Origin: Thermovibrio guaymasensis
Lineage (GTDB): Bacteria > Aquificota > Aquificia > Desulfurobacteriales > Desulfurobacteriaceae
Length of the DNA stretch: 64,000 nucleotides
Direction: 5' to 3'
Assembly: GCF_003633715.1 (NCBI RefSeq)
Contig: NZ_RBIE01000004.1
Span: 16,641 to 80,640, forward strand
The notes beneath the pieces were generated by a model that saw nothing but the letters and a program-made list of their open reading frames with translations, made no database searches and was not told where the DNA came from. The position numbers and the translations under genes are program-made. Every line of letters begins with the position of its first letter. Within the stretch, counting starts at the first letter, position 1. Shown piece after piece: positions 8,633-17,719 of the stretch.

Positions 8633-8873
8633 GGCCTTTTCCCATAAAAACCCACCTTATTATACCTATCACTTCAACAGTTCCGTAGATTAGAGAGCTC
8701 ACCATTATTCCGTACTGTTTTGTAAGGTAGCCGTAGACGGCATACAACATTGAGGCAAACAGGGCTACAACGAAACCTACCTGGGGGAAGCCAATTGCCG
8801 TTATGAAGAGGGCCACTACTCCAACGATAGATGCAACTATCTCAAGGGCTTTCTGAAACCTTGTCCTTTCCAT
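8622..8873 (-). CDS. Small three-helix membrane protein, unknown
   Basis: An 83-aa protein when started at the MERTRF methionine, chosen because CAGAAAGGGGAGTTTA lies just upstream; an open frame continues 63 nt further without support. It has three hydrophobic segments (IVASIVGVVALFITAIGF, VGFVVALFASMLYAVYGYL, SLIYGTVEVIGIIRWVFM). The size and pattern recall single-bundle half-transporters such as SemiSWEET or PnuC-like proteins, but no diagnostic motif is clear. It is first gene of the minus-strand run and is divergent from the WYL regulator. Confidence 0.6.
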   Translation of the reverse strand: MERTRFQKALEIVASIVGVVALFITAIGFPQVGFVVALFASMLYAVYGYLTKQYGIMVSSLIYGTVEVIGIIRWVFMGKGHGA

Positions 8874-8929
8874 TAAACTCCCCTTTCTGTATAATCGTGC
8901 AGCCTTAAAATAGACCAAAGGGGAGGGTT

Positions 8930-10030
8930 TTGCCAAAGTATTTGGAAAAGAGGTTATATCTAGCTATTGAGGTTCTTAAGTACCTTTCAGAAAACGGGAG
9001 CTCCTTTATTTCAACCACAGAAATTCAGGATAAGTTAACCTTAAGAGGGGTTCTTTCCGGAACCAATCCTTCGGCCGATAGGAAGAAGTTGAACAGAACT
9101 CTCTCAGATCTCCTTCAGGCGGGCTACGTTGAGTCAAGGTTTGATAACGTTAAGGGAAGAAAGCCCCAGATGTGGCGGCTCAAAGTTAAGGCCGTTCCTT
9201 ACTTAGTTTCTCTTTCCGAAGAAGAACTCCTCTCCCTCTTTACTTTAATCTCTTTTGTTCCAAGGAAATATAGGAATTTAGAGGTTTTAGAGCCCGGATT
9301 GCGGGCAGTTAATAGATTGGGAAAGCTGCTTGATAGGGAGAAGAAAGAAGTTGCTATGGAATCGTTTGATTATCTACCTGTTCCAGTAGAGAGGTTTACA
9401 AACATTGCTCCAGAAACTCTAAAGATGATCTTTAGGGGAATTGTTGAAAGGAGGGAGCTCTTTATTAACTATGAAGGGAATCAGTTTACTGTTTACCCGA
9501 TAAAAGTCTTTAACTACAATGGGATTTTCTACCTCTCTTCCTACCTTCCTCAGGAAAGGAAGTATAGGCACCTCCACATCGTAAAGATGAGGGTTTACGG
9601 TTTGGGGAGAGAGTATCCCCTCTACTACTGGAAGAGGTATAAGGATAAGTTCTTCTCATTCTCTGAAGAACCCTTTATTATGAAGGTGGAGCTTCCGGCC
9701 GATTACATGGCCAACCTCAAAAGAGAACACTCGGTTTTTCTCTACCCTACGCAGTTTCATATTGAGTGGGATAACCAGAAGGTAACAGTTTGGCTTGTAG
9801 CCTTTAGCAGCTACCGTTTCGCAAGCTGGATAATACTTGACGAGTTGAAGGCTGTTTATCCTCCTTCTTTGGAAGATATAGAGATTGCTAAAGAAAGGAA
9901 GTTAAAGGAACTTTATGAAGGTTTAACTTATAACCCTAAAGAGAACATAAGGAGGTTTAGTCACTTTAAAAAGGCATTAAAAAATTTTCTTGAAAAGAGA
10001 ATGGAGTTTTACTCTTCTCTTGTTAACTAG
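8930..10030 (+). CDS. WYL-domain transcriptional regulator (stand-alone copy)
   Basis: A 366-aa protein. The N-terminal winged-helix region (about residues 8-85) ends in the pattern GRKPQMWRL. A WYL-type beta domain follows (VYPIKVFNYNGIFYLSSYL, then HIVKMRVYGL) and then a C-terminal WCX-like extension. WYL proteins are DNA-binding regulators that sense nucleic-acid or nucleotide ligands, often controlling defence genes. This copy shares architecture with the two WYL genes near 16-19 kb but sits in a core region. The TTG start follows AAAGGGGAGGG. It overlaps the convergent DUF1232 gene by 8 nt. Confidence 0.75.
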   Translation: MPKYLEKRLYLAIEVLKYLSENGSSFISTTEIQDKLTLRGVLSGTNPSADRKKLNRTLSDLLQAGYVESRFDNVKGRKPQMWRLKVKAVPYLVSLSEEELLSLFTLISFVPRKYRNLEVLEPGLRAVNRLGKLLDREKKEVAMESFDYLPVPVERFTNIAPETLKMIFRGIVERRELFINYEGNQFTVYPIKVFNYNGIFYLSSYLPQERKYRHLHIVKMRVYGLGREYPLYYWKRYKDKFFSFSEEPFIMKVELPADYMANLKREHSVFLYPTQFHIEWDNQKVTVWLVAFSSYRFASWIILDELKAVYPPSLEDIEIAKERKLKELYEGLTYNPKENIRRFSHFKKALKNFLEKRMEFYSSLVN

Positions 10031-10424
10031 TTTTCTCTTCCTTTCGTTCTTCCCTCCATACCTTATACTTGTTTAGGTCCTTTTCAATTAACGTTAGACA
10101 AAGACCTAAGACGAAAGCATCGTCAATCTGGCCTACTACGGATATAAAGTCAGGTATAACGTCTAAGGGATTTAATACGTATAAAAGAGCAGCAATAGTT
10201 GCTGCTATGGTATGCCAAGGGACTTCTCTGTACTTTCCACCTTTAAAGTCAGATAGGAGTTCAAATAAGAGTTTTATTTCATAGATAAACTTCCTTAACT
10301 GACCTTTTAACTTTTCCTCTATCTCCTCTCTCTTCTTTAACACTTTTTCAACGTCTTCTGATTTTACTTTCTTTATCTGATCCTCAAATTTCCTTTGGGC
10401 TTTTCTCTTCTTTCTTTCATCCAT
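10023..10424 (-). CDS. DUF1232 (YkvA-like) membrane protein
   Basis: A 133-aa protein. The first 50 residues are charged and probably coiled-coil. They are followed by the DUF1232 core, with the hallmark LLYVLNPLDVIPDFI, then GQIDDAFVLGLCL. The family is membrane-associated and has no established function. It is transcribed alone, convergent and overlapping by 8 nt with the WYL regulator gene. Confidence 0.85.
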   Translation of the reverse strand: MDERKKRKAQRKFEDQIKKVKSEDVEKVLKKREEIEEKLKGQLRKFIYEIKLLFELLSDFKGGKYREVPWHTIAATIAALLYVLNPLDVIPDFISVVGQIDDAFVLGLCLTLIEKDLNKYKVWREERKEEKTS

Positions 10425-10464
10425 GGGAATCTCTCCGTTTTAGGTTTATACTATTCTACTTGAG

Positions 10465-11562
10465 TTAAAGAGCGGATAGGAGTTCCCCTATTACGGCGTT
10501 AGAGATGAAGAGTCCCTTCTTCCCTAACCGGACCCTTCCTTCTGACACCTCTAAATAGCCCTCTTCAATTAACCTCCTTACTCTCTCACTCTCTAAGGCT
10601 CTTTCAGGAATAAGTTTTCTCTCTATCCCTTCTGTTAAGCGTAGGCCCATCGTTATTTTAAGCTCAATCAGTTCCTTACCTTTAAACTCTTCTCTCTCTT
10701 CAATGGGTAACTTTCCCCTTTCAAGGGACTCTTTATATTTACTGTAGTTTGAGTAGTTCCTCCAGAAGAGACCGCCTTTAAAGGAAGCTGCTGAGGGTCC
10801 AAGTCCTAAGTAGTTCTCCAGTTTCCAGTAAATTAAGTTGTGCTTGCTTTCAAAGCCTTTTACGGCGAAGTTTGATATTTCGTAGTGTGTAAACCCTTTC
10901 TCTTTTAGTATCTCTACAGCTTCATAGTAAGACTTTCTAACTTCCTCTTCATGTGGAAGTTCCAACTTTTTCTCCTTAACCAGCTGAGAGAGAGGGGTTT
11001 CCTCGTAAACAGTAAGAGCGTATAGGGATAAGTGTTTTATCGGGTATTCAGTTATTTTGTCTACTTCCTCTAAGATTTCATCTGCTTTTTGACCTGGAGC
11101 CCCGTAAATAAGGTCAACAGATACGTTTGAAAATACTGAAAGTACACTTTCTAAGGCTTTGAGGTTGTCCTCTGGACTTTGAGTTCTTCCGAGCTTCCTC
11201 AGAACTTTACTTGATAAACTCTGAATTCCTAAGCTAATCCTGTTTACTCCTATCTCCTTTAGGGCCTTTAACTTTTCTGATGTAACGTCTTCAGGGTTAA
11301 ACTCAACCGTAACTTCTGAGAACTGGCCAACCTTTGATAAGATGGCCTCAAAGAAGTCGGGGGTTAGTAAAGAGGGAGTTCCTCCTCCAAAGTAAACTGT
11401 TGGAAATTGGGAAAGGTTAGGATTAAGGAGGGATAGTTCAGATAATACCAGCTTCTTTAGATCTTTTTCATTTAAGACTTTAGATTCAGAGTAAAAATCG
11501 CAGTAAAGGCACTTCCTTCTGCAGAAAGGAGTGTGGATGTACAGAGCTTTAAACCTGTTCAT
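10465..11562 (-). CDS. hemW: HemW, radical SAM haem chaperone
   Basis: A 365-aa radical SAM protein. C14, C18 and C21 form the CxxxCxxC cluster in the context CRRKCLYCDFYS, which is HemW-type; HemN has an extra Cys directly after it. YFGGGTPSLL, FNPEDV, NRISLGIQS and HYEISNFA are shared family blocks. HemW is often annotated as oxygen-independent coproporphyrinogen III oxidase but is a haem-binding chaperone in characterised bacteria. Its start lies 14 nt inside the TPR gene. Confidence 0.88.
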   Translation of the reverse strand: MNRFKALYIHTPFCRRKCLYCDFYSESKVLNEKDLKKLVLSELSLLNPNLSQFPTVYFGGGTPSLLTPDFFEAILSKVGQFSEVTVEFNPEDVTSEKLKALKEIGVNRISLGIQSLSSKVLRKLGRTQSPEDNLKALESVLSVFSNVSVDLIYGAPGQKADEILEEVDKITEYPIKHLSLYALTVYEETPLSQLVKEKKLELPHEEEVRKSYYEAVEILKEKGFTHYEISNFAVKGFESKHNLIYWKLENYLGLGPSAASFKGGLFWRNYSNYSKYKESLERGKLPIEEREEFKGKELIELKITMGLRLTEGIERKLIPERALESERVRRLIEEGYLEVSEGRVRLGKKGLFISNAVIGELLSAL

Positions 11563-13048
11563 TACTTTGAAGTTTCTCTATTTTCTCCTCTAAATCTTTA
11601 TCACTCAGGATTTTATTTGCTTCTCTGTACCATACTAGCGCCCTCTCTCTATCTCCCAGTTTTTCATGGATTTTCCCTATTAGGGCTTTAAGTTTTGCCT
11701 TTTCTTCTTCTGATAGTTTGGGATTTTTAATTTGGTCAAAGAGGAAAGATAGTGCTTTTTTCTCTTCACCTTTCTTTCTGTAAGATTCTGCTATTATTGT
11801 TGCGGCTTTAAAGGCCTCCTCAGTGTTAAGTGCTTTTTCTGCTATTTTTATGGCCTCATCGTAATTTCCTAATCCAAAGAGAGCTTCAGCAGAGGAGATA
11901 GACCGCTTTCCATCCTTTTCTAGTTCTTTTAGAGCATTAACTTCTTTTGCTATTTTTTCTGACTTCTCTTCAGTATCAACTTTATTAATGTATTCAGTTA
12001 CTACCTTATTAAGGTCAAGGACCTGGTCAAGTACTTCAAGGATTTCCTCAGCTTCAGGTATTTCCTCTTCTTTGGAAGTTAATGGAAGTTCTGGTATAGA
12101 AGTTTCGTGTTTCGTTTTTATAAGTATTAATGCTTGTTCGTACATATTTCTATCAATCAAACGCAGTTTGTTGAGGTAATCTTGAGCTTCTTCAATTTCC
12201 CCAAGTTCAAAGTTTATGAGCGCAAGTAAGGCATATTTTAACTTAGGTACTTTAATGTTTTCAGCTATACTCTTTAAGATCTCAAGTTTTCCAACTTCTC
12301 TGAATGTATCAATTACATATTTAATGAAATTAACATTTTCCTTGTAGTTAGTTAGGAGAGTAATCAAAAGGTCTGTTATTTGAGGTTCAGTACCGATAAG
12401 GTGAGCTAAAACTTCAATAAGTTGTTTATCAAGATTTTCATTTCTTTTAATTTTTTGTGCTTTTAAAAGGGATCGGAGTGCAGACTTATAATTTTTAAGG
12501 TTTATATACATGTTAGCTGCAAGAACGTAGTTTACTAATGCTTTTTCTTTGTTTCCTTCTTCTAAAAGGAGGTCTGCATACTTTTCGTAAAATAGAGGAT
12601 GAAATTGTTCCTGTATAAATTCTTCTAAATACTCCTTTATTATTTCAGTGCTTAAGTTTGCTTCTTTATATTTTTTTAAGCTTTCTATAAAGGTCTTAAA
12701 TGCATCGTAATAAAGTTCTTTCTTTTTATATGCGGTTGCCAGTAATTTTATAACCTTTAAGTTTAGGGGATCAATTTTCAAGGCCTTTTTAAGGACTGGA
12801 ATTGCTATGTCGTAATACTCCTCTCTTATTTTTTTTTCACCAAAGTCAGCTAAAATTTGAACGGCTTTTTCCTTTTTTCCTAATTTAACTAAAGCATCTA
12901 CGTAAGGATTGAGAATGGATAGGTTATCCGGATACTTTTGTAGTAGCTTTTCTCCTAGTTTGGCTATCTCCATGTAATCTTGGTTAGAAACAGCTTCCTG
13001 AAATAGCTCTTCTTCGGACTTTTTCTTGAAGAGGTCAAAAAGTCCCAA
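11549..13048 (-). CDS. Tetratricopeptide-repeat protein
   Basis: About 499 aa of helical repeats. Several 34-residue TPR-like units are visible from residue 30 onward (for example ALKIDPLNLKVIKLLATAYKK) and again near the C-terminus (ALFGLGNYDEAIKIAEKAL). They are separated by a Glu-rich linker. There is no signal peptide. The TTG start at 13048 is preferred because ACGGAGGAAAG stands immediately before it; a longer open frame to 13099 has no ribosome binding site. It is a protein-protein scaffold of unknown partner and overlaps hemW by 14 nt. Confidence 0.75.
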   Translation of the reverse strand: MGLFDLFKKKSEEELFQEAVSNQDYMEIAKLGEKLLQKYPDNLSILNPYVDALVKLGKKEKAVQILADFGEKKIREEYYDIAIPVLKKALKIDPLNLKVIKLLATAYKKKELYYDAFKTFIESLKKYKEANLSTEIIKEYLEEFIQEQFHPLFYEKYADLLLEEGNKEKALVNYVLAANMYINLKNYKSALRSLLKAQKIKRNENLDKQLIEVLAHLIGTEPQITDLLITLLTNYKENVNFIKYVIDTFREVGKLEILKSIAENIKVPKLKYALLALINFELGEIEEAQDYLNKLRLIDRNMYEQALILIKTKHETSIPELPLTSKEEEIPEAEEILEVLDQVLDLNKVVTEYINKVDTEEKSEKIAKEVNALKELEKDGKRSISSAEALFGLGNYDEAIKIAEKALNTEEAFKAATIIAESYRKKGEEKKALSFLFDQIKNPKLSEEEKAKLKALIGKIHEKLGDRERALVWYREANKILSDKDLEEKIEKLQSNEQV

Positions 13049-13126
13049 CTTTCCTCCGTTTGTAAGGAAGTAAGAAAATTTAAAGGTATTATAATACACC
13101 AGAACGTAATTATAATGGAGTTTTTA

Positions 13127-14005
13127 ATGAAGGTTAAGCTTAAACTTCATCCCGATAGGGGAAGGACTCTTGCTTACCATTTAAGAGAGATCTATAAAAA
13201 AGAAGGAATTTTTGGTCATAGGGAACTTCCCGATGATGCAGTGAGGGAAATTATAGATGGGCTGAAAGATGAGGAAATTTTATTACTTGTAACTCTCACA
13301 ACAGCTTTAGACTATATGAGAAATGCTGATGAGTTGTGGAAGAGTTCCATTGCCACTTTCAGGGATGAAGAGATAAAGTGGGTTTTTAACCCGAACGAGG
13401 TTGTTCGTAAGGGAAAAGAGGAACTATCAAAGGCCCTTCAAAAGTACAGATTAGCTAAGAAGAAAGTTAGAGACGTTGAAATCTGGCACTCAATATCTAA
13501 GACTCTTTCGGAGAAGTACAGAGGGAATTTGAAAGAGCTCTTTGCCGAGTACGATTACGATGTTGATAAGATGTTTAAGGATTTCCAGACCAATAGAAAG
13601 GAAGAGTTTCCGAGTATTTCGGGAATAAAATTGTTTCCCCACTGGATAAGGAGTTTAAGAGATAAATTGAATATTCCCTTTAAAAACGTTGAAAAGTTAC
13701 CAATCCCTGTTGATGTTCACGTTGCTAGAGCCACGTTTACGACGGGTTGTATAACTGGGAAGTATACTTCAAAGGGAATTAATGAAACTGTAAGGAAGAG
13801 AGTTATAGAGCTCTGGGAACAAGCCCTTAGGGGGACAGGAATTGCTCCTATAGAGATGTTTAGGCCCCTTTGGCTTTTGAGTAAGTACGGTTGCCATTAC
13901 AGGAAAAACGATGAAAGGCCGAAGCTAAATCAGTGCCCGGCTAAGGAGTTCTGCATAGAGGGTAAAGTTGTAGTTACCTCAAGTAGGGTGGAGATTGATA
14001 CCTGA
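13127..14005 (+). CDS. Unrecognised protein with C-terminal Cys cluster, possibly a HhH-type DNA glycosylase relative
   Basis: A 292-aa protein started at the ATG with GGAG six bases upstream; a second ATG 12 nt earlier lacks one. The segment FKNVEKLPIPVDVHVARATF resembles the stretch around the catalytic Asp in helix-hairpin-helix base-excision glycosylases. The C-terminus carries Cys residues (YGCHYRK, then NQCPAKEFC) that could hold an iron-sulfur cluster. Both points are resemblance, not proof. The stop overlaps the pilin gene start (TGATG). Confidence 0.55.
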   Translation: MKVKLKLHPDRGRTLAYHLREIYKKEGIFGHRELPDDAVREIIDGLKDEEILLLVTLTTALDYMRNADELWKSSIATFRDEEIKWVFNPNEVVRKGKEELSKALQKYRLAKKKVRDVEIWHSISKTLSEKYRGNLKELFAEYDYDVDKMFKDFQTNRKEEFPSISGIKLFPHWIRSLRDKLNIPFKNVEKLPIPVDVHVARATFTTGCITGKYTSKGINETVRKRVIELWEQALRGTGIAPIEMFRPLWLLSKYGCHYRKNDERPKLNQCPAKEFCIEGKVVVTSSRVEIDT

Positions 14006-14490
14006 TGAGGGCTTTTACTTTACTTGAGCTGGTTATAGTTTTGGCGATAGTTAGTGTCGTCCTTACTTTAGTATTCCCAGTTTTCTACTCAAAGAACCTA
14101 TCTTCTCCTGATTTGTTTGAGAATAGAGTTAAAAGCCTTCTACAGAGTTCTTTTTCCTTTGGTAAGGGGAAGGAAATCTGTGTGGACTTTAGAAAAAACA
14201 AAGTATCGGTTGACAAAGAAACTTTAGACCTTCCTTTCCCTCCAGAAACTTTAGTCCTTCCAGGGAAAGTTGTTAGCAAGGAACTTTTCAGTCGCTACTG
14301 TTTTACTCCTTCAGGATTTACCTATTTTGTCTTGAATCTAAAGAGAAAAGAGGGATATCTTATCCTATTTACAATTTTTCCATCGGGTCAAACTCAAGTT
14401 CTGAACCTTAAGGAATCTGAAGAAGAAACCCTCAAGGATAAGGTGGAAAAGGGGAGGGTAACAGAATGGTTCAGCTATTACTCGTACTGA
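14005..14490 (+). CDS. Type IV prepilin / pseudopilin-like protein
   Basis: A 161-aa protein with a very short leader (MRA) followed by FTLLELVIVLAIVSVV. This is the prepilin peptidase site with Phe+1 and Glu+5. The globular part is small and most like minor pilins of the GspH/FimT kind. It would be processed by PilD and built into a type IV pilus or secretion pseudopilus. A pilT gene is at 30.4 kb; no other pilus gene is adjacent. It overlaps both neighbours. Confidence 0.75.
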   Translation: MRAFTLLELVIVLAIVSVVLTLVFPVFYSKNLSSPDLFENRVKSLLQSSFSFGKGKEICVDFRKNKVSVDKETLDLPFPPETLVLPGKVVSKELFSRYCFTPSGFTYFVLNLKRKEGYLILFTIFPSGQTQVLNLKESEEETLKDKVEKGRVTEWFSYYSY

Positions 14491-14699
14491 ACCTTATTGC
14501 TATTTTGATTCTATTTCTCTTTTTAGTAAATTTATACTCTCTAGTTAAGGACCTTGACGAGAGAAATGAGGAGCTGGAAAGAGAGATAGTTAAGGAGATG
14601 AGCACCGTTTCGGACCTCAAGACTAAAGTAGAACAGCTTGAGGTTAAGGTTTCCCTCCTTCATAAGGATTTGACTAAATATCGGGAGGATTTGGAATGA
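14466..14699 (+). CDS. Small single-pass membrane protein with coiled coil
   Basis: A 77-aa protein. One strongly hydrophobic segment (about residues 3-26) is followed by a Glu/Lys-rich heptad pattern to the end (VSDLKTKVEQLEVKVSLLHK), typical of a coiled coil. No family is recognised. It overlaps the pilin gene by 25 nt and argF by 4 nt (ATGA), so it belongs to the same operon. It could assist pilus assembly or divisome-like scaffolding; that is inference only. Confidence 0.6.
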   Translation: MVQLLLVLNLIAILILFLFLVNLYSLVKDLDERNEELEREIVKEMSTVSDLKTKVEQLEVKVSLLHKDLTKYREDLE

Positions 14700-15625
14700 A
14701 AGATTTTATTTCTATGCTTGATGCAGATAGACTCTTTATAGAAAACATAATTTCTCTATCGGCCTTTTTGAAGGAGAAGAATAAAAGAGGAGAACTCTAC
14801 AGGCCCCTTGAAGGGTTTAAAGCTGCTCTCATTTTTGAAAAACCCTCAACGAGAACCAGGGTTTCTTTTGAAGTGGGAGTTTTCGAGCTTGGTGGACATG
14901 GGGTTTATATGGATAACAGGAGCTCGCAACTTGGTAGAGGTGAGCCTATTAAGGATACAGCAAGGGTTCTTTCCCGCTACGTTGACCTGATAGTGATTAG
15001 GACTTTCGGCCAAGAAAGGGTTAATGAGCTTGCGCGTTACTCAACAGTTCCGGTTATAAACGCTTTAACCGATGAGGAACATCCCTGCCAGGTCCTTGCT
15101 GACCTTTTTACGATTTGGGAGTACAAAGGGAAACTGGAAGGCCTTAAAGTTGCCTACCTTGGGGATGGGAACAATATGTGTAACTCTTGGCTTATCGGTG
15201 CTGCCTATATGGGTATGAAGTTCTACACTGCAACTCCTAAAGGCTACGAGCCCCTACCGTTCTACGTAGAAAGGGCAAAGGAAATAGCTAAGGAAACGGG
15301 TGCTGAAATAGTTGTAACTCATGATCCTGTTGAGGCTGTTAAAGACGCAGACGTTGTCTATACCGATGTCTGGGCAAGTATGGGGCAGGAAGAAGAAGCT
15401 GAGGAGAGGAGAAAAGTCTTTATGCCCTATCAAGTTAACTCTGAACTTGTAAAGCACGCAAAGCCCGATTATCTCTTTATGCACTGCCTGCCTGCCCACA
15501 GGGGAGAGGAAGTAAGTGAGGAAGTTTTAGAAGGTGAGCGTTCGGTTGTCTGGGACCAGGCTGAAAACCGCCTCCACACCCAGAAAGCCTTAATTCTGAA
15601 GCTGGTAAGGAAGCCTAAGCCGTAG
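14696..15625 (+). CDS. argF: Ornithine carbamoyltransferase
   Basis: Forms citrulline from ornithine and carbamoyl phosphate in arginine biosynthesis. The 309 aa are full length. STRTR (51-55) binds carbamoyl phosphate. HPCQVLADL, DGNNMCNSW and HCLPAHRGEEV (catalytic Cys) are all present. The ATG start overlaps the preceding small gene by 4 nt. It is the last core gene before the accessory island; the island's dead WYL gene ends 2 bases after its stop. Confidence 0.96.
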   Translation: MKDFISMLDADRLFIENIISLSAFLKEKNKRGELYRPLEGFKAALIFEKPSTRTRVSFEVGVFELGGHGVYMDNRSSQLGRGEPIKDTARVLSRYVDLIVIRTFGQERVNELARYSTVPVINALTDEEHPCQVLADLFTIWEYKGKLEGLKVAYLGDGNNMCNSWLIGAAYMGMKFYTATPKGYEPLPFYVERAKEIAKETGAEIVVTHDPVEAVKDADVVYTDVWASMGQEEEAEERRKVFMPYQVNSELVKHAKPDYLFMHCLPAHRGEEVSEEVLEGERSVVWDQAENRLHTQKALILKLVRKPKP

Positions 15626-15626
15626 G

Positions 15627-16800
15627 TTACAGAGATTCAAGGGCCCTATTAAGGGCCTTTTCCTGTATTTTTATCCTCTTTTCCATGCATTTCAGGAAGA
15701 ACTTTAGGTTATTCTGGTTCTTTGTATAGTCTGAATTTGGTAAGGGTAGGGGAATCTTTTCCCCTTCAAAAAGCTTTTTTAAACTCTTTGGCGGTTAACG
15801 GAGTGATTTCTACAAAGTCTTTCTGTATAAACTCTGTGCAAAACCTCGGTTCTGCGTAGCCAACGAGGGTAATTTCGTGGTTTTCGTCCTCCCTCTTCTG
15901 ACTCTCAATCTGGGTCAGGAAAACTCTAGCCTTTGAGCTACATTCCAAAATCCTTCCACTGCTTTTAGTTAGAACTACTTTGAAAATAAAGGGTTTAGGG
16001 TCTGGGTGATCTATTCCGCTTCTCAGTTTCTCTTCTGCAAGTTCTTTAAATTCTTTGTCTTGGGGTTGAGGGAGCTCCTCTTCTGAGGGGTAGAGGTCAA
16101 GGCTACCTAACAAGTAACTTCTGTAGGTCCAACTCCCTTAGTGTTTTCTCAGAGCTCCCACGTAGAGGTTACCCTCATAAGAAAAGAGACTTATCGGAAA
16201 AACCTCTCTCCAGCCGTGAATTTTTGGACTCTCTTTGTAGTCCTCTTCTATGTAGAGCTCCTTCCTTCTTACTCTAAGTCCTTTCTTAGTTATTATCGCT
16301 TTTATTATTTTTTCTAAAATTCGCTCTTCTATGGGACAGTAAACGGCAGTGTAGGGTTTCTGATAGTAAAAATTGTTTGTAATCTCTTTTTCAGAAATAG
16401 GGGTATTTGGAATGGCAATTTTTATAAAATTACTAATCCACCTTATAAATTTGTTTAATTTCTTCAAAATCCTAAACTCGTCAGGAATAAAAGAGAAAAT
16501 AGATAGTGCTAAAGTTAGTTCTTCACTGAAGTGATAAAACTTTGAAAGTCCCAGTTTGCTTATTCTCCACCTTTTACCACTTCTTCCTACTCCTCCTTTT
16601 GAGTTAACTAACTCTTCATCTTCAAGCCAACTCAGGGCTCTTGTAGTGGCTTTTTGATTCTTTTGCGAATTTGGAGAGTCTATGATTCCTCTCTTGTAAA
16701 GCTCCTTTAACAGTTGATAAGTTTTCATCTCTTTTAAATCTTTTAAACTTCTTGCCAGGATAGTAAGGAGTTCTATTTTCAGTCTACTCTGTTTACTCAT
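15627..16800 (-). pseudogene. WYL-domain regulator, inactivated by a nonsense codon and a frameshift
   Basis: It aligns from end to end with the intact WYL gene at 17870-19054: winged helix, then FSYEGNLYVGALRKH, then GYAEPRFCTEFIQKDFVEI. One in-frame TAA at 16138-16140 falls after ALRKH, where the intact copy continues HGNGWRYRTYLLGS. The broken frame goes on in phase with GSWTYRSYLLGS. A second lesion near 15766-15780 shifts the frame, and the C-terminal tail (IPLPLPNSDYTKNQNNLKFF, parallel to VNLPLPPRSFKQNTKNFRKF) is read in another phase to a stop at 15627. The start follows TTTTAGGGAGGG. Both lesions were read directly; loss of function is inferred. Confidence 0.85.
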
Positions 16801-16817
16801 ATCCCTCCCTAAAAGGT

Positions 16818-16835
16818 AGGGGCGGAAGCGCCTCT
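16818..16835 (-). terminator. Hairpin after the 276-aa gene
   Basis: A 7-bp stem (AGGGGCG / CGCCTCT, one G-U pair) with a 4-base loop sits between the stop of the 276-aa gene and the start of the WYL pseudogene. On the minus strand TACCTTTT follows, a modest T-rich tail. It is a plausible terminator or partial attenuator. Confidence 0.45.
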
Positions 16836-16839
16836 AAAC

Positions 16840-17670
16840 TTAAACTATTACTATTCCTCTTAATACTTTTATTGAGTTGTTTCTGTTTATTCCGAGTCTA
16901 CCTGCTATCAAAGGGTTCAATTCTTTTGAGCCGTTGGGATTCCGGATTAAAAAATCAAGTTCGAGGGGAGTAATAGGGGTAAATTTGCCATTGGGAGCCG
17001 AGTTTATTACTCTCTCTATTTCGTCTTTCAAACTGAGGTAAGAGCTTCTATCCATCTTTGACCAGGTTTTTCCGCTATAGGTATAAGCGCCATTTACTCT
17101 TCTTATTCCCCTGAAGTGATGGGTTCCACTGTAAATAAAGGATAGGTTTTTAAGAACTATCCCGTCTATAGGACAGTGAAACCAGTCGTAAGCGCTGTTT
17201 GGAATGGTAACTATCCCATTGTTGTGTTCAACAAACAGGTATTTTAGAGCCATGTTCAGCAGTTTTTGTGCAATTCCGTAGGTAACTTGACCTTTGCCTC
17301 TCTTTCCGCTCTTGGTATATTGGTAATTTCCAACGAGGCTAGTGCATAGGGCATTGTGGCGGTTATCAAAATCTCTCTTGGATTTAATTGAACCGTTGCA
17401 CACGTCAATTAAAAACCTCGCTACTTCGTTAAACATTATCTGCTTTACAGACTGTTCTCTAAAGTTTCCGCTTGTGTAAACTGCGTTATTTCCTATCCCC
17501 CTGCAGACTCTAGCCACAGAGCTCCCAGAATAAGCTCTGTTTATGCATATTCCTATTACTCCGAGGCCGGTCGGTAATCTAACTGGCACCGGCTTTTTAA
17601 TTCTGCAGGCCCTATCCACGTTTTGGAAGTAGTTTACGATCGGATCGTTAGGTGGAGTAATTACTTTCAT
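16840..17670 (-). CDS. Unrecognised 276-aa protein between the two WYL genes
   Basis: Family not recognised. It is basic, has no signal peptide or membrane segment, and is rich in Asn, Gly and Arg. A central segment, GIAQKLLNMALKYLFVE, is followed by FHCPIDGIVL. This pairing recalls small hypothetical proteins found near phage-related or restriction genes, but that is memory only. The start follows GAGGAGGAGAAA. A GGACA-N5-TGTCC palindrome lies 50-64 bases upstream. It is flanked by the intact and the dead WYL genes, so it is probably a WYL target or effector. Confidence 0.65.
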   Translation of the reverse strand: MKVITPPNDPIVNYFQNVDRACRIKKPVPVRLPTGLGVIGICINRAYSGSSVARVCRGIGNNAVYTSGNFREQSVKQIMFNEVARFLIDVCNGSIKSKRDFDNRHNALCTSLVGNYQYTKSGKRGKGQVTYGIAQKLLNMALKYLFVEHNNGIVTIPNSAYDWFHCPIDGIVLKNLSFIYSGTHHFRGIRRVNGAYTYSGKTWSKMDRSSYLSLKDEIERVINSAPNGKFTPITPLELDFLIRNPNGSKELNPLIAGRLGINRNNSIKVLRGIVIV

Positions 17671-17719
17671 TTTCTCCTCCTCTAATTTTTCGTTGTTCTT
17701 TTATGTTAATCCCTAAATG

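Noticed and set aside
13060..13095. Promoter with TATAAT at 13090 for the 292-aa gene
   Set aside because: The -10 is good, but the only -35-like hexamer, TTGTAA at 13060, is 24 bases away.
15766..16800. Two short intact genes (16138-16800 and 15766-16113)
   Set aside because: They are in one frame split by a TAA and align as one protein with the intact WYL gene. The start of the second has no ribosome binding site.
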